From Paenibacillus crassostreae (lineage in GTDB: Bacteria; Bacillota; Bacilli; Paenibacillales; Paenibacillaceae): a stretch of 64,000 bases of DNA. The stretch spans positions 2,728,001-2,792,000 of the forward strand of contig NZ_CP017770.1 in assembly GCF_001857945.1 (NCBI RefSeq), read 5' to 3'. A model generated the notes under the pieces. It searched no databases, was not told the origin of the DNA, and saw only the letters and a list, made by a program, of their open reading frames with translations. This document shows, piece by piece, positions 1-7,938 of the stretch (its first letter is position 1; every line of letters begins with the position of its first letter). Position numbers and translations under genes: made by a program.

Positions 1-100
1 CGAATAGTTTGAAGTATGGCCCTGGTGGGTTCTTTTTCTGTTCCCGGCGCATACGGCCCGCGGCGTTCCTTCGGTCGATCATCGCTCGTTTGGATTTCAT
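1..100 (-). CDS. N-terminal fragment of an unidentified protein, running off the window
   Basis: Reading leftward from an ATG at 100, a strong ribosome binding site (GGGAGGAG, about 9 bases upstream) opens a frame that is still open when it leaves the window after 33 codons. The peptide starts MKSKRAMIDRRNAAG and is very basic, which would fit the cytoplasmic start of a membrane protein or a DNA-binding protein. I do not recognise a family. A 14-bp palindrome just upstream suggests a regulated promoter. The plus-strand open frame over the same bases has no ribosome binding site and looks like a shadow. Confidence 0.5.
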   Translation of the reverse strand, partial: MKSKRAMIDRRNAAGRMRREQKKNPPGPYFKLF

Positions 101-125
101 GTCTGCTTGTCTCCTCCCGTCCTGT

Positions 126-139
126 GTACTTATGAGTAC
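126..139. promoter_or_regulatory. Operator-like palindrome upstream of the leftmost gene
   Basis: GTACT-TATG-AGTAC is a perfect 5-4-5 inverted repeat lying 26-39 bases upstream of the start codon at 100, between the likely promoter and the ribosome binding site. Dyads of this size bind small dimeric repressors such as TetR-type proteins; which one is unknown. Confidence 0.4.
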
Positions 140-263
140 TATCAAGAATAGCACAGTGTGGGCGATCATATCACAAAATCCAAAAATCAATCTATTGTTC
201 AAGTTTAGTAGATAAGATACCTACCGGATTTCCCTCTAGGGAAATGTGGATTGAATCCCGTTA

Positions 264-279
264 GTGACAAAAATGTCAC
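264..279. promoter_or_regulatory. BceR-like operator upstream of the first BceAB module
   Basis: GTGACA-AAAA-TGTCAC is a perfect 16-bp inverted repeat about 80 bases before the transporter start. It fits the TNACA-N4-TGTNA pattern known for BceR-type response regulators. The same arms with a 4-base spacer occur before the second BceA gene at 44198-44221. A possible -10 (TATAGT, 323-328) lies downstream. Confidence 0.6.
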
Positions 280-357
280 GTTGTCTCATGTTACTTCTAT
301 GGTTGATGATGGAGAATGTGGCTATAGTGGAGTAACAGGAAGGGGTTGGAGAAAGCG

Positions 358-1104
358 ATGCAAGCCGTCATTCATACAAAAAATTTATCTAAAAACTATG
401 GCACGACAGCAGTACTGAAGAATATCGATTTGGTGATCCAAGCTGGGGAGCTTACAGCGGTTATGGGACCTTCGGGCTCAGGGAAATCGACACTGATGAA
501 TGTGTTGTCTACGATTGACCAATTTTCCAGCGGTGAGGTGTGGCTGGAAGGGAAATCCCTGCTGGATATGAAGAAAAAGTCGCTGCGGCAATTTCGGCAG
601 GAACGTATGGGTTTTATTTTTCAAGACTATAACCTGCTAGATACGTTAACGGTGAAAGAAAATATTCTACTGCCACTTTCATTGCGCAAATTCAAGGTGG
701 AGGAGATGGAAGGGCGACTGCTACCTATTCTGCAGGCGCTCAATATTGAGGATATCCTGCATAAATATCCGAACGAAATATCAGGCGGGCAAAAACAGCG
801 GGCAGCATCGGCGCGGGCCATCATTACGATGCCGGCAATTGTGTTCGCCGATGAGCCGACAGGGGCGCTAGATTCAAGGTCCGCAACGCAATTACTGGAG
901 CAGTTGGTCGGCTTAAACGAAGTCTTCGGTACGACGATTATGCTGGTAACTCATGATATCTATGCCGCGAGCTATTGCCAAAGAGTCATTTTCCTGCGAG
1001 ATGGGGGTATTGTAAATGAGATCTACGCAGGTGATCAAACCCAAAAGGCGTTCTACGATCGTATTCTAGAAACCCAGAGTCTCATAGGGGGGAAATCGCG
1101 ATGA
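358..1104 (+). CDS. BceA-type ABC transporter ATP-binding protein
   Basis: ATPase subunit of a Bce-type ABC transporter, the family that removes cell-wall-targeting peptide antibiotics such as bacitracin or lantibiotics from their membrane targets. Walker A (GPSGSGKST, about residue 37), the Q-loop region, signature SGGQKQR (about 143) and Walker B ([12 protein letters not shown], about 163) are intact. The frame could open at a TTG at 346, but the ribosome binding site abuts that codon, so the ATG at 358 (GGAG six bases upstream) is chosen. It overlaps the permease by four bases (ATGA), which indicates translational coupling. A BceR-like box at 264-279 predicts peptide-induced transcription. 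Confidence 0.9.
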   Translation: MQAVIHTKNLSKNYGTTAVLKNIDLVIQAGELTAVMGPSGSGKSTLMNVLSTIDQFSSGEVWLEGKSLLDMKKKSLRQFRQERMGFIFQDYNLLDTLTVKENILLPLSLRKFKVEEMEGRLLPILQALNIEDILHKYPNEISGGQKQRAASARAIITMPAIVFADEPTGALDSRSATQLLEQLVGLNEVFGTTIMLVTHDIYAASYCQRVIFLRDGGIVNEIYAGDQTQKAFYDRILETQSLIGGKSR

Positions 1105-3065
1105 GTTTGCTCGATCTAACGATCCGGAACGTAAAGCGTAATTTCCGACTCTATACGATCTATCTCTTCTCTATGATTACGGGTGTCATCATTCAATTTA
1201 CGTTCTCGTCTCTAATGTATAACCAAGATATCATGGATGCGTTGCAAAATCGTGATATTTTCCAAACGGGTGTGGCCATCGCGTCCGTTGTCGTCTTTAT
1301 GTTCATCATTTTCTTTATTCTGTATGCCAATTCGTTCTTCATGCGACAACGGAAAAAGGAATTCGGTATGTACCTACTCTACGGATTGAACGAGCGGCAA
1401 ATTACGATGATGATGTTCTATGAAACAATATTTATAAGCGCGATTTCTCTGGTTACAGGGATACTGCTCGGAGGATTACTGTCCAAGCTTTTCGGAATGC
1501 TGCTCATGAATTTAATGCAATATGACCAAGTCATTTCGCTGTCGTTTCCCGCCCAAGCGATGGTTTCCACCGCTGGTTTGTTCCTCTTGCTTGCCATCAT
1601 CATTAGCGTGCAAAGCTATATTATGGTAAACCGAGTACATCTTACGGAGCTGTTTCATGCGAAGCAAAAGTCAGAAAAGCCTGTAAAGACTTCCGCTTCC
1701 ATGGCGATTGTTTCTCTGCTTATCCTCGGAATGGCCTTCGCTTTGATCAGCAGTGGGAAGGGTTCGATTTTCTGGCTAGACTATGCAACTTGGAGTATGA
1801 TTGCTGTGACTATCGGGATTATCGGAGGCACTTTCTTGTTTTTTCGTCAATTCGCAGGTTGGCTTCTACAGTCGGTAAGCCGTCGCAAAAAATACCACGA
1901 AGGTAATACTGTGCTTTGGACCTCTTCACTTCGTTTCCAGATCAGGGGTAACACTTTGAATTTAACGTTTATTTCGTTGTTTAGTGCCGCGATTATGATA
2001 CTGCTGTGCTTCATGACGATTAACTATAAGGTACAGTTCGATGCGGTGGGGAGGAATTTGCCTAATGATATAGCGTTCCAGTCAATGGATAAGGCAACAA
2101 ACACCCAAATCGATGATTTGATCACACGCTCTAGGCACAAGATTATCTTCCACTTAACGGCAGAGGTTATCGAGGCTTCCCGGGTTACGGACATGCATGT
2201 CGCTGTGGATAATCCTGAATATTATACCCCCGGTGTTCTGCTCGTATCGCAGCAAACATACAACGAGCTGATCTCGCATCGGGACGATAAGCAAAACGTG
2301 GAATTGCAAGGGAATGAAGCAGTAACCCTTTCACAAGGTTCAGACTTCCCGAAACTGTATGAGCCGGGTGAACAGCCGAGTTTCACGGTTAAGACGGATA
2401 CTGAAAGGACATTTAAGCTCATCGAGAAAAAGGATTATGCGTATCTGGGCTGGGCTACCGATCCAGCAGAATCAATGATCCTTAAGCCAGCAGTGCTCGC
2501 GATTTCAGATGAGGCGTATCAGGAATTGCAGGCTCATGCAAGCCAAAAGTCGTTTGAAATCTATGGGCTTCAGGATGCCAAAAATGCTGAGGTACTTTCG
2601 CAGCAGGTGCACGCGATTGTTAAAATGACGCCAGGCGCTTATTATTCTTCGTTCGCCGACGTGTATTCCAAGCAGATCGAAAGCTCGTCACTGATGCTGT
2701 TCGCCAGTGGTTTTCTTGCTCTGATCGCGATCTTTGCGCTTGCCAGCGTCATTTACTTTAAGCAATTGCGTGAAGCGACGGATGAAAAGCTGCAATATGC
2801 GATTCTGCGCAAAATCGGCGTTGATAATCGGGAAATGAAAAGCGTCATTCGCAAGCAGCTGCTGTTTGTCTTTTTGCCGCCACTAGTGTTGGGAGTATTG
2901 CATAGCTGGTTCATTATCAAGTATTACATTCTCGATTCCGTGCAGGACTTCCCCGGGCTTACTGGTGTGGTTTGGGGCATCATGGGCGTTTACTTCTTGA
3001 TTTACGTGCTGTTCTACATCTCATCTACGAATATTTATTATAAAATCGTAAACGAAAATCATTAG
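1101..3065 (+). CDS. BceB-type ABC transporter permease (FtsX-like)
   Basis: Large permease of the Bce-type transporter: 654 residues with about ten membrane helices and one large extracellular domain (roughly residues 310-530) before the last helices. This is the layout known for BceB, whose external domain recognises the antibiotic-lipid complex and which also signals to a BceS kinase. It overlaps the ATPase gene and ends at a hairpin terminator. The matching kinase and regulator genes lie just downstream on the opposite strand, so transporter and sensor genes converge here rather than forming the usual regulator-kinase-transporter run. The substrate cannot be read from sequence. Confidence 0.9.
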   Translation: MSLLDLTIRNVKRNFRLYTIYLFSMITGVIIQFTFSSLMYNQDIMDALQNRDIFQTGVAIASVVVFMFIIFFILYANSFFMRQRKKEFGMYLLYGLNERQITMMMFYETIFISAISLVTGILLGGLLSKLFGMLLMNLMQYDQVISLSFPAQAMVSTAGLFLLLAIIISVQSYIMVNRVHLTELFHAKQKSEKPVKTSASMAIVSLLILGMAFALISSGKGSIFWLDYATWSMIAVTIGIIGGTFLFFRQFAGWLLQSVSRRKKYHEGNTVLWTSSLRFQIRGNTLNLTFISLFSAAIMILLCFMTINYKVQFDAVGRNLPNDIAFQSMDKATNTQIDDLITRSRHKIIFHLTAEVIEASRVTDMHVAVDNPEYYTPGVLLVSQQTYNELISHRDDKQNVELQGNEAVTLSQGSDFPKLYEPGEQPSFTVKTDTERTFKLIEKKDYAYLGWATDPAESMILKPAVLAISDEAYQELQAHASQKSFEIYGLQDAKNAEVLSQQVHAIVKMTPGAYYSSFADVYSKQIESSSLMLFASGFLALIAIFALASVIYFKQLREATDEKLQYAILRKIGVDNREMKSVIRKQLLFVFLPPLVLGVLHSWFIIKYYILDSVQDFPGLTGVVWGIMGVYFLIYVLFYISSTNIYYKIVNENH

Positions 3066-3083
3066 GCGAATATCACTAAAAGT

Positions 3084-3130
3084 ACAACAAAAAGGCAATG
3101 ATCCATGGTGGTCAATGCCTTTTTTGTTGT
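3084..3130 (+). terminator. Intrinsic terminator after the first BceAB module
   Basis: ACAACAAAAAGGCA (3084-3097) pairs with TGCCTTTTTTGTTGT (3116-3130), giving a long A/T-rich plus G/C-cored stem. It lies between two converging operons and could act on both strands. Confidence 0.7.
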
Positions 3131-3140
3131 CATTTTTTCG

Positions 3141-3302
3141 AAAAATAAGAAAGTATAAGTTTCACTTGAATCAATTTCATAATCGCAGATGCATCTAAAT
3201 CGATTTGCGTAATTATGAAATTGATTCTTGATACTCTATTTTTTATATTTCCACAGATACGGAATTCGCCCTTCAAAATGATGGCATTGCCGTTTCTGCT
3301 TG
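3141..3302 (+). repeat. Family B intergenic element, copy B1, interrupted by a family A element
   Basis: It begins with the family B left end (ATAAGAAAGTATAAGTTTCA) and ends with the right end (GCATTGCCGTTTCTGCTTG), matching copies at 33458 and 55056. Between CACTT and TTGATACTC it carries a 60-bp family A insert (3168-3227). The right third overlaps the 3' end of the kinase gene on the minus strand. Confidence 0.85.
3168..3227. repeat. Family A MITE-like element, copy A1 (60 bp)
   Basis: Bounded by inverted ends GAATCAATTTCATAATCGC and GCGTAATTATGAAATTGATTC (one offset base), as in the copies at 8786, 20489 and 51678. It is inserted inside a family B element, and the flanking TT is doubled relative to an uninterrupted B copy (CACTTGATACT at 33458). 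There is no coding capacity, so any movement would depend on a transposase elsewhere. Confidence 0.85.
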
Positions 3303-4280
3303 CAGCATGCTCAGATAAGGGTCATGGTTCTTTGGAAAGTGGATGGTAAATTCAGTAAAGCTTCCAACTATGGATTTGCAGGAGATGTAGTGCCCCAGCT
3401 TCTTCGACAGCTCCTGAGCCAGATATAAACCCATACCTGTGGATTTCATAAATGTGCGCCCGTTGCTACCCGTAAATCCCCGATTGAAAATCCGTGGTAG
3501 ATCCTTAGAGTCGATGCCGATGCCATTATCGCGTATGATGAGCAGCTTCTCATGCTGTGTGATACGTGTTGCAATTGCTATTCGCCCATGGTCATTTGTA
3601 TATTTCAAGCTATTCGTCAGCAATTGGTTGACGATAAACAACAGCCATTTGGAATCGCTTTGTACTATGGTGGATTGTACGTCTAATTGAATGCTTATTT
3701 TTTTGGAAATGAACGTTTTCGAATGACTTTTGACGACTTCTTTGGCTAGCAGCTCTAAACTGCAGTTCACGATCTCGTAGTCTTGATTAAAGCTGTCGAG
3801 CTTAGCGTAGTACAAGGCTTGATCCACATAGTGCTCGATTCGGGTTACCTCTTCCTCCAAGCTTTTGGGATCGACCTCCGTTTGCTGCATTAATCGCAGG
3901 ATGGCTATGGGCGTCTTAATCTCGTGAAACCAGGAGACGATGAAGTCATAGTAGTCTTTTTGCTTAGCTTGCACTTCGTTCAGAGCACGGATTTGCTGGA
4001 TCTCCAGCTGTTCAATAGCGTCATGGTAAGCCTCGGCCTCTAGAGACAGTGGCTCGATGTCTTCATCGTGTATGCGGTGGACTGCCTGCACGTTCCTCAT
4101 ATAGCGATGGAGTAAGAAACCTACCAGACAGAGTAAGGCCAGCGTCAGCGCATAGAAGAATGTTCGCCAATGCCACGAGATTTGTGGATCTGTAGCAAAC
4201 ACGGTAATCGTCAGTAGAAATATTAGGGCATACAAGCAAAGGTACGGTCTTTCATACTTGATGAATCGCCAAAATTTCAT
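3273..4280 (-). CDS. BceS-type intramembrane-sensing histidine kinase
   Basis: A 335-residue kinase with two N-terminal membrane helices and almost no external loop, the hallmark of BceS-type kinases that sense through their partner transporter rather than binding drug directly. The phospho-acceptor motif is SWFHEIKTPIAIL (about residue 136). The ATP-binding N, G1 and G2 boxes follow (NQLLTNSLKY, RDNGIGID, GMGLYLAQELS). It overlaps the regulator gene upstream by four bases (ATGA). The last nine residues (QAETAMPSF) and the stop codon are encoded by the family B repeat, so the native C-terminus was probably replaced. The likely partner is the BceAB module at 358-3065. Confidence 0.9.
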   Translation of the reverse strand: MKFWRFIKYERPYLCLYALIFLLTITVFATDPQISWHWRTFFYALTLALLCLVGFLLHRYMRNVQAVHRIHDEDIEPLSLEAEAYHDAIEQLEIQQIRALNEVQAKQKDYYDFIVSWFHEIKTPIAILRLMQQTEVDPKSLEEEVTRIEHYVDQALYYAKLDSFNQDYEIVNCSLELLAKEVVKSHSKTFISKKISIQLDVQSTIVQSDSKWLLFIVNQLLTNSLKYTNDHGRIAIATRITQHEKLLIIRDNGIGIDSKDLPRIFNRGFTGSNGRTFMKSTGMGLYLAQELSKKLGHYISCKSIVGSFTEFTIHFPKNHDPYLSMLQAETAMPSF

Positions 4281-4948
4281 TCGATAATATACCCCATTCC
4301 TTTGCGTGTGACGATGAAATCTTTGAGCCCGAGCAGAGTAACTTTGCGCCGCAGGCGGTTCACGTTGACGGTCAACGTATTGTCATCCATAAATTGCTCG
4401 TCATTCCACAACACCTGCATCAGATCGTCCCGGGAAACGATTTTCCCGATATTCCGCATCATAGTTTGTAAAATAATAAATTCGTTCCGAGTCAGCTCTG
4501 CCGTCTGCTCGCCATACTGAATGGAAGAATTGGACAGGTGAAAAACAAGCTGCCGGTGGGCGATTTGTAAGCTTTCATCCTGGTAGGTGTAATTACGCCG
4601 TAGCAGTGCACTTACTTTGGCCACAAGAACACCCAAGTCGAACGGCTTCTGCACGTAGTCGTCGGCGCCCATATTGATCGCCATGATGACGTCCATATTT
4701 TGATTGCGCGAGGACAGGAAAATAATAGGAACCTTGGAAACGGAACGAATCTGCTGGCACCAGTAAAACCCATCGTACATCGGTAAATTCACGTCCATCA
4801 GTACCAAGTGTGGCTGAGCTGTTACAAATTCGTCCAATATTTGCTCGAAAGAGAATACCTCGATGACCTCATATTGCCATTTGCGTAACGTATCGGCTAC
4901 GATTTGTCTAATTTTCTCGTCATCTTCTACGATCATGATTCGAAACAA
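4277..4948 (-). CDS. BceR-type OmpR-family response regulator
   Basis: 223 residues: a receiver domain (acidic pair EDD near residue 9, phospho-acceptor Asp in LVLMDVNLPMYDG, conserved Lys in YVQKPF) followed by an OmpR-type winged-helix domain ending in VTRKGMGYIIE. The start is a TTG with GGAGG seven bases upstream, the same unusual start as in the paralogue at 47466-48161. It is co-transcribed with the kinase (overlapping stop/start). By family knowledge it should activate the bceAB-like genes through the palindrome at 264-279. No such box lies before its own gene. Confidence 0.9.
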   Translation of the reverse strand: MFRIMIVEDDEKIRQIVADTLRKWQYEVIEVFSFEQILDEFVTAQPHLVLMDVNLPMYDGFYWCQQIRSVSKVPIIFLSSRNQNMDVIMAINMGADDYVQKPFDLGVLVAKVSALLRRNYTYQDESLQIAHRQLVFHLSNSSIQYGEQTAELTRNEFIILQTMMRNIGKIVSRDDLMQVLWNDEQFMDDNTLTVNVNRLRRKVTLLGLKDFIVTRKGMGYIIE

Positions 4949-5038
4949 AGGGATTCCTCCAACTCAAGATGGATTAAGGATAGATTAATTAAACGCAATT
5001 CCGCTTTAACTTTTGCCGTTGTATAAGGGAAACATGGC

Positions 5039-5953
5039 CTACATAAAATCAAAGAAATAACGGATGACGTGGAAAAAGACGGGTGAAGTGTAGGTCAAGC
5101 TATCGACCCGGCTTAAGTAACTCATTTTCAAAGCATCGAACTTATCATTATCTCCGATTAACAAATCTCGCTTTAGGACGGAAACCGTCAAGCTACCAAA
5201 GAAACCACTTAAGCTAATCAACATGCCGGATAGAAACCCGAAGGTCGGAGTAAGCGGTGTTAAATAGGGATAGATCAGATATGAAACACCTGTAGTGACG
5301 ACAAAAGCACAAGCGAATCCTTCCCAAGTTAAATGAGGATTTGAGGTGGGGACTATTTTTCTTTTACCGAAATAGAGCGATGCGAGAAAATGTACAACAT
5401 CATTGAGTTGAGTCAACACTACTAGAAATAACACAAGTTCCGCCCCATACTGAGGCGTAGCAAATTGGAAATAGGCCAGGTGGCTAAGCCCGAAGACCAT
5501 TAACATCAGCCCCCATTGGGTCGAACTAACACTACGCAGAAATCCACCCGTTCCTTTATTAATCAATCGAGGGAGTGGTAGAAGCAGAAATACATAGACA
5601 GGGATAAAAACAATGAACATCCCGTACCACTCGATATAAATCCAGTAAAACTGCAATGGAATAGATAAGTATGCCCACAGAAACAGTCTGCGATCGGCCT
5701 TTTTCGTTCTGATCATGGAGAAATACTCCTTCAGTGCGAAAAAGGAGAGGACCATCAGGGAAAGTAGCGAAACGATAGGATTGAAAAGGGTTGCTAAGCA
5801 AAAGATGAGGAGCATGCCCCACCAAGTCTTAATTCGGGAACCAAGAGGTGTATAATCTTTATCCGGCTGTACTTTGCCGATTATATAATAAATCAATTGA
5901 ATGGCTGATAAGCCTGCAAAAATAAGGATCAATGTGAATAGCGAACTGTTCAT
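5039..5953 (-). CDS. CdsA-like phosphatidate cytidylyltransferase family membrane protein
   Basis: A 304-residue membrane protein with about eight helices, resembling the CTP-transferase (CdsA) family and particularly the YnbB-like subgroup. Canonical CdsA makes CDP-diacylglycerol from phosphatidic acid and CTP. The C-terminal catalytic block is recognisable as SVLKRDLLIGDNDKFD followed by YLSRVDSLTYTSPVFFH, which keeps the K-R-D and R-x-D-S elements but differs from the housekeeping signature (KD...PGHGG...DRxDS). It is probably a specialised paralogue rather than the essential enzyme. The gene lies 90 bases upstream of the BceRS-like pair on the same strand. A ribosome binding site (AGGTG) is nine bases before the ATG. 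Confidence 0.65.
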   Translation of the reverse strand: MNSSLFTLILIFAGLSAIQLIYYIIGKVQPDKDYTPLGSRIKTWWGMLLIFCLATLFNPIVSLLSLMVLSFFALKEYFSMIRTKKADRRLFLWAYLSIPLQFYWIYIEWYGMFIVFIPVYVFLLLPLPRLINKGTGGFLRSVSSTQWGLMLMVFGLSHLAYFQFATPQYGAELVLFLVVLTQLNDVVHFLASLYFGKRKIVPTSNPHLTWEGFACAFVVTTGVSYLIYPYLTPLTPTFGFLSGMLISLSGFFGSLTVSVLKRDLLIGDNDKFDALKMSYLSRVDSLTYTSPVFFHVIRYFFDFM

Positions 5954-6051
5954 GATTTAAACACCTACTTATAATAAGATGGAATACCTTTACAGGGATC
6001 ATATGCTATTATGAAGCAATAGTAAAAACTTGTTAAGGGGAAATTTAGTAA

Positions 6052-6594
6052 ATGAAAGCTGATCAATCGGTCTTTATCTTGTTAACGAATACAGGAACGC
6101 TGTTCACGAAGATCATTCAAGGCTACACGAAAGCGCCTTATAATCACGCCTCGATTTCCTTTGACCGGAAACTTTCGGAGATGTATAGCTTCGGAAGAAA
6201 GCACCCTAATAACCCTCTGAATGGTGGATTCGTGAAGGAGGATATCAAGACAGGTACGTTCAGCAAATATCCGAATACGACATGCGTCATCTATGAACTT
6301 CAAGTAACCGACCGGGAAGTTGAGAAAATGAAGCGGGTCTTGAAGATTTTTATCAGAAGCCGCCAAAAATTCCTCTATAACATCCTCGGTGTAATTGGCA
6401 TTGCGCTAGAAGAACCGATCGAATTCAGTAACTCCTACTTTTGCTCGCAATTTGTCGCAGACATACTAGAGCGGTCTGGCATTAAGTTATGGAATAAGCT
6501 ACCTGCACTCGTTACACCTGATGATTTCCGGCAAAGTGACCGGCTACATTTAATCTATGAAGGAAAATTAAGAGAATACCAGCCTGAACTCTGA
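6052..6594 (+). CDS. YiiX/YebB-like permuted papain-fold protein
   Basis: 180 residues without a signal peptide. The motif YNHASISF (about residue 30) supplies a histidine and NSYFCSQFVADIL (about residue 128) a cysteine, the circularly permuted Cys-His arrangement of the YiiX/NlpC-P60-related superfamily. Members are amide or ester hydrolases or acyltransferases; the substrate is unknown here. It is a single gene with AAGGGG upstream of the ATG, followed by a strong terminator, and diverges from the CdsA-like gene. The idea that the two act together on lipids rests only on adjacency. Confidence 0.65.
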   Translation: MKADQSVFILLTNTGTLFTKIIQGYTKAPYNHASISFDRKLSEMYSFGRKHPNNPLNGGFVKEDIKTGTFSKYPNTTCVIYELQVTDREVEKMKRVLKIFIRSRQKFLYNILGVIGIALEEPIEFSNSYFCSQFVADILERSGIKLWNKLPALVTPDDFRQSDRLHLIYEGKLREYQPEL

Positions 6595-6601
6595 GTATTC
6601 G

Positions 6602-6641
6602 AAAAGCAGCCCATCCTCTTCATAAGGAATGGGCTGCTTTT
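6602..6641. terminator. Bidirectional intrinsic terminator
   Basis: AAAAGCAGCCCAT (6602-6614) and ATGGGCTGCTTTT (6629-6641) form a 13-bp perfect stem with A and T tracts on either side. It serves the papain-fold gene and the converging kinase gene. Confidence 0.85.
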
Positions 6642-6657
6642 GATTCTTGATACTCTC

Positions 6658-7938
6658 TTATGAAAGGTGAACGTAGAATGTGGTAGACTCTCCGACCACG
6701 CTTTTGGCGTAGATTTTCCCTTTATGCTGTTCAATAATGGATTTAGCGATGGCTAGACCCAGGCCGTAACCACCTTGCTTCCGTGCTCTAGAAGTGTCGG
6801 TACGGTAGAACCGATCAAAGATTCTTGTTAAATGTTCTGGATCAATGCCTTCACCGGTATTGGTGACCGCTAGCATAATGCCGTTAAGCTGTTTTTTAAG
6901 AGAGATAGTGACTGAGCCCTTGGAGTTCGTATACTTCACAGCGTTGTCCACAAGAATCATGACCACCTGTTTGATCTGCTCAAGGTTACCTTGCACACTC
7001 AATTGAGGTTCAATGTCATAGTGAAGGGATACATCCTTCTCGAAGATCACGGCTTCCATTGTAAGAATGATATTCTCAACAGCATCGCTCACGTTGAATT
7101 CCGTAAAGATCATACGTGCTCTCGAATCATCCATTTGCGTTAAGTATAAAAGATCGTTGGTCAGTCTTGCCATTCTTTCCGTTTCTGATTTGATATAGTG
7201 CAGCCACTTGGCTTGCTCTTCTATTGTATCTTGACTATTAGACAAGAGAACATCTGCATTCGTATTAATAATCGTTAGCGGAGTCTTTAATTCATGCGAA
7301 GCATCTGCTATAAATTGCTTCTGTTTATCGAAGGCTTCCTTGACGGGTGCGATCGAACGATTAGCGAAGAAACGGCTGATGAAGAATAGAATGATCAACA
7401 TGACCAATCCTACAACAGTGAATGTATAGATTAAGTTGGTTAGAATATTCTGTTGCGCGGAGATATCAAGGAATACAATCATGTTCCCTAAGTTCGTGTG
7501 CTGCATACGAAAGACCCAGTGACTATCATCCAAGCTGAACTGCCCAGAATCCTGATTCATAGATACAGCTTCCTCTAATGCAAGTTCATAGATTTCATCA
7601 TCCATGGTGAATTGAGAGGTCGTATCTATAAGATTCCACTCTTCATCGGTTAACAACATGAAGGATACGGAACGTTCCATCGGTGCACTTCTGTTATTGC
7701 TCATAGGATCATCATTATCCATGAACGGTAAGGGGGATATGCCCTCGTTATCACCTGGTCGATCGAAATATCCTGGCGACTTCTGATAAGATTCCGATAT
7801 TCTGCGCAGATCCATATCAATATCATTTTGGACATCTCGGTAGGTAATCACATAGATGGAAGCGAAGGCGACAAGCATCATAATCGAGATGGTTACTAGG
7901 TTAACAATGAGGAATCGATTCCTAAGCTTATTGAACAT
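6658..7938 (-). CDS. Sensor histidine kinase of the polyphosphate-polymerase locus
   Basis: A 426-residue membrane kinase. A first helix lies near residues 9-32, then an extracellular sensor segment to about 165, a second helix (about 166-190), and a short linker leading to the phospho-acceptor motif FIADASHELKTPLTI. The ATPase boxes include DNAVKY, NTGEGID and YGLGLAIAKSI. Its ATG overlaps the regulator stop codon (TAATG), so the two are translationally coupled. The neighbouring divergent operon encodes a VTC-domain protein, DUF4956 and a carbohydrate-binding lipoprotein; shared regulator boxes suggest this pair controls them. The signal sensed is unknown. Confidence 0.9.
   Translation of the reverse strand: MFNKLRNRFLIVNLVTISIMMLVAFASIYVITYRDVQNDIDMDLRRISESYQKSPGYFDRPGDNEGISPLPFMDNDDPMSNNRSAPMERSVSFMLLTDEEWNLIDTTSQFTMDDEIYELALEEAVSMNQDSGQFSLDDSHWVFRMQHTNLGNMIVFLDISAQQNILTNLIYTFTVVGLVMLIILFFISRFFANRSIAPVKEAFDKQKQFIADASHELKTPLTIINTNADVLLSNSQDTIEEQAKWLHYIKSETERMARLTNDLLYLTQMDDSRARMIFTEFNVSDAVENIILTMEAVIFEKDVSLHYDIEPQLSVQGNLEQIKQVVMILVDNAVKYTNSKGSVTISLKKQLNGIMLAVTNTGEGIDPEHLTRIFDRFYRTDTSRARKQGGYGLGLAIAKSIIEQHKGKIYAKSVVGESTTFYVHLS

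Noticed and set aside
9..215. 68-codon plus-strand open frame at the window start
   Set aside because: It has no ribosome binding site and overlaps a minus-strand frame that has a strong one.
3273..4280. Frameshift or truncation of the first BceS-like kinase
   Set aside because: All kinase boxes are present and the length equals that of the paralogue; only the tail is changed by the repeat.
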